Assembly (NCBI GenBank): GCA_025455505.1
Contig: JALOMK010000143.1
Location: 1-7,855 of the forward strand
Direction: 5' to 3'
DNA: 7,855 bases
Source of the DNA: Bacteroidales bacterium
Lineage (GTDB): Bacteria; Bacteroidota; Bacteroidia; Bacteroidales; VadinHA17
A model generated the notes under the pieces. The model had not been told where the DNA came from, made no database searches, and saw only the letters and a list, made by a program, of their open reading frames with translations. A program made the position numbers and the translations under genes. Positions 6,414-7,855 of this stretch are shown in pieces (the first letter of the stretch is position 1; each line of letters starts with the position of its first letter).

Positions 6414-7855
6414 ATGAACATATCAACCGAGAACATACTTCTTATCGGGTCTATCCTGCTCTTTACATCGCTTATTGCAGGGAAGACATCCTTCAGGTTC
6501 GGGGTGCCTGTGCTGATCCTGTTTCTTGCCATTGGCATGCTGGCCGGATCTGAAGGGATAGGGGGAATTTATTTCAATAATCCCGCAAATGCCCAGTTCA
6601 TAGGCACGATAGCACTTTGCTTCATCCTGTTCTCGGGAGGAATGGATACGGACTGGAACTCAATAAAACCAATACTGAAGAAGGGAATCGTGTTGTCGAC
6701 GGCAGGCGTGCTAATAACTGCTGCCACAGTGGGCGTTTTTGTGTGGGCTGTCACGGATTTCACAATCTATGAAGGGCTGCTCCTGGGATCAATAATTTCA
6801 TCGACCGATTCGGCCGCAGTATTTTCGATATTGCGCTCTAGAAACATAGCCCTGAAAGGAAACCTGAGACCCATCCTCGAGATGGAAAGCGGCAGCAACG
6901 ATCCGATGGCCTATGTTCTTACAATTGCATTCACCGGGCTTGTAGTGAACCAGGACCAGGGGCTGGCAAGCATAATTCCCCTTTTCCTGAAACAACTGCT
7001 TATCGGCGGGGCCTTCGGTTATGTACTTGGCAGGGCCGGAAAAGAGCTAATAAACAGGATAAACCTCGAATATGAAGGTTTGTATATTGCCCTTGCCATT
7101 GCACTCATGTTCTTTAGCTTTTCTGCAACTGACTTTGCAGGCGGAAATGGTTTCCTTGCAGTTTATATCTGCGCGGTTTACCTGGGCAAGAGCGAGCTGA
7201 TTCATAAGAAAAAACTGCTAAAATCGTTCGACAGCTTCGCCTGGCTGATGCAGATAGTGTTGTTCCTTACCCTCGGCCTGCTTGTTTTCCCCAGCAAGGT
7301 GTTGCCCTTTATTGGCATAGGACTCGTGATTTCATTGTTCCTTATCGCCATAGCACGTCCGGTAAGCGTGTTCCTTAGCCTTTCCTTCTTTAAAATAAAC
7401 ACAAGAAGCAAACTGCTAATCTCGTGGGTGGGCCTCCGGGGAGCCGTGCCGATAGTATTTGCCACAATCCCCCTGCTGGCCGGGGCAGAAAAGGCGCAGA
7501 TGATATTCAATGTGGTGTTCTTCATTTCACTTACCTCGGTACTCATACAGGGGACTTCGCTTTCATACGTTGCGAGGCTTCTTCACCTTACTGTTCCTGC
7601 AAAGGCAAAACACAGGACCCAGACCGATATCGATATCGGGAACTACCCGAAATCATTTCTTACTGAATTTGTAATACCTGATAACTGCGAAACTGCCGGA
7701 AAGCAGATTATCCAGCTTGCCCTCCCGCACCAGGTTGAAATAGCTATAATCAAACGAGGGAACAAATACCTCAGGCCCGAAGGGTCAACAATTATAGAAG
7801 CCAAAGACAGGCTTTTCATACTGTCGGAGAACCGCGAATGCCTGCAGAAAGTGTG
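6414..7855 (+). CDS. Cation/proton antiporter, CPA1 NhaP2/CvrA type with TrkA-C domain (3' end cut by window)
   Basis: There are 480 complete codons in the window and no stop, so the frame continues past the right edge. Residues about 8-390 form a Na+/H+-exchanger domain with 12-13 hydrophobic segments. Hallmarks are S-S-T-D-S-A-A-V-F at 129-137 (Thr131/Asp132), E-M-E-S-G-S-N-D-P at 156-164 (the Asn162-Asp163 ion-binding pair) and G-L-R-G-A-V-P at 340-346 (Arg342). These match potassium/proton antiporters of the NhaP2 (CvrA) group. From about residue 412 there is a TrkA-C/RCK_C-like domain (S-F-L-T-E-F-V-I-P, then R-G-N-K-Y-L-R-P-E-G and A-K-D-R-L-F-I-L), usually a regulatory ligand-binding module; it looks nearly complete. 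Whether a further CorC-type domain follows, as in E. coli NhaP2, is out of view. K+ rather than Na+ as the main ion is inferred from the subfamily only. Confidence 0.93.
   Translation, partial: MNISTENILLIGSILLFTSLIAGKTSFRFGVPVLILFLAIGMLAGSEGIGGIYFNNPANAQFIGTIALCFILFSGGMDTDWNSIKPILKKGIVLSTAGVLITAATVGVFVWAVTDFTIYEGLLLGSIISSTDSAAVFSILRSRNIALKGNLRPILEMESGSNDPMAYVLTIAFTGLVVNQDQGLASIIPLFLKQLLIGGAFGYVLGRAGKELINRINLEYEGLYIALAIALMFFSFSATDFAGGNGFLAVYICAVYLGKSELIHKKKLLKSFDSFAWLMQIVLFLTLGLLVFPSKVLPFIGIGLVISLFLIAIARPVSVFLSLSFFKINTRSKLLISWVGLRGAVPIVFATIPLLAGAEKAQMIFNVVFFISLTSVLIQGTSLSYVARLLHLTVPAKAKHRTQTDIDIGNYPKSFLTEFVIPDNCETAGKQIIQLALPHQVEIAIIKRGNKYLRPEGSTIIEAKDRLFILSENRECLQKV

Overview
The window looks like part of a Bacteroidota chromosome, most likely Bacteroidales-like. 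The evidence is a TonB-dependent receptor next to a PD40-propeller lipoprotein, two probable lipoproteins or secreted proteins with short N-terminal signals, and few clear Shine-Dalgarno sites. Arginine AGG and isoleucine ATA codons are frequent, and base composition looks moderate by eye. I cannot place it more finely from sequence alone.

All genes are on the + strand and packed almost end to end, with gaps of 6, 6, -4, 22 and 18 bases, so the stretch reads as one operon cut at both window edges. In order: (1) the C-terminal part of a TonB-dependent outer-membrane receptor, starting inside the plug domain; (2) a putative lipoprotein with five visible PD40/WD40-like blades; (3) a secreted Ntn-hydrolase of the C45 / acyl-CoA:6-APA acyltransferase type whose nucleophile cysteine lies at the predicted signal-peptide cleavage site; (4) an NhaA-type Na+/H+ antiporter overlapping gene 3 by ATGA; (5) a lipoprotein with a sialidase/glycosidase-like propeller, broken by an out-of-frame lesion near base 6165; (6) an NhaP2/CvrA-type CPA1 cation/proton antiporter with a C-terminal TrkA-C/RCK domain that runs off the right edge.

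A possible joint role, which is inference: the receptor imports a ligand with help from the surface or periplasmic propeller lipoprotein, the Ntn-hydrolase cleaves an amide bond in it in the periplasm, and the two antiporters handle ion or pH homeostasis. The gene order alone does not prove that the antiporters share a pathway with the uptake genes. I see no RNA genes, CRISPR arrays, insertion sequences or convincing terminators. No non-coding stretch exceeds 22 bases. Nothing here is clearly a new defence or mobile system; the most notable points are the operon composition, the broken propeller gene and the signal-peptide/nucleophile arrangement of the hydrolase.
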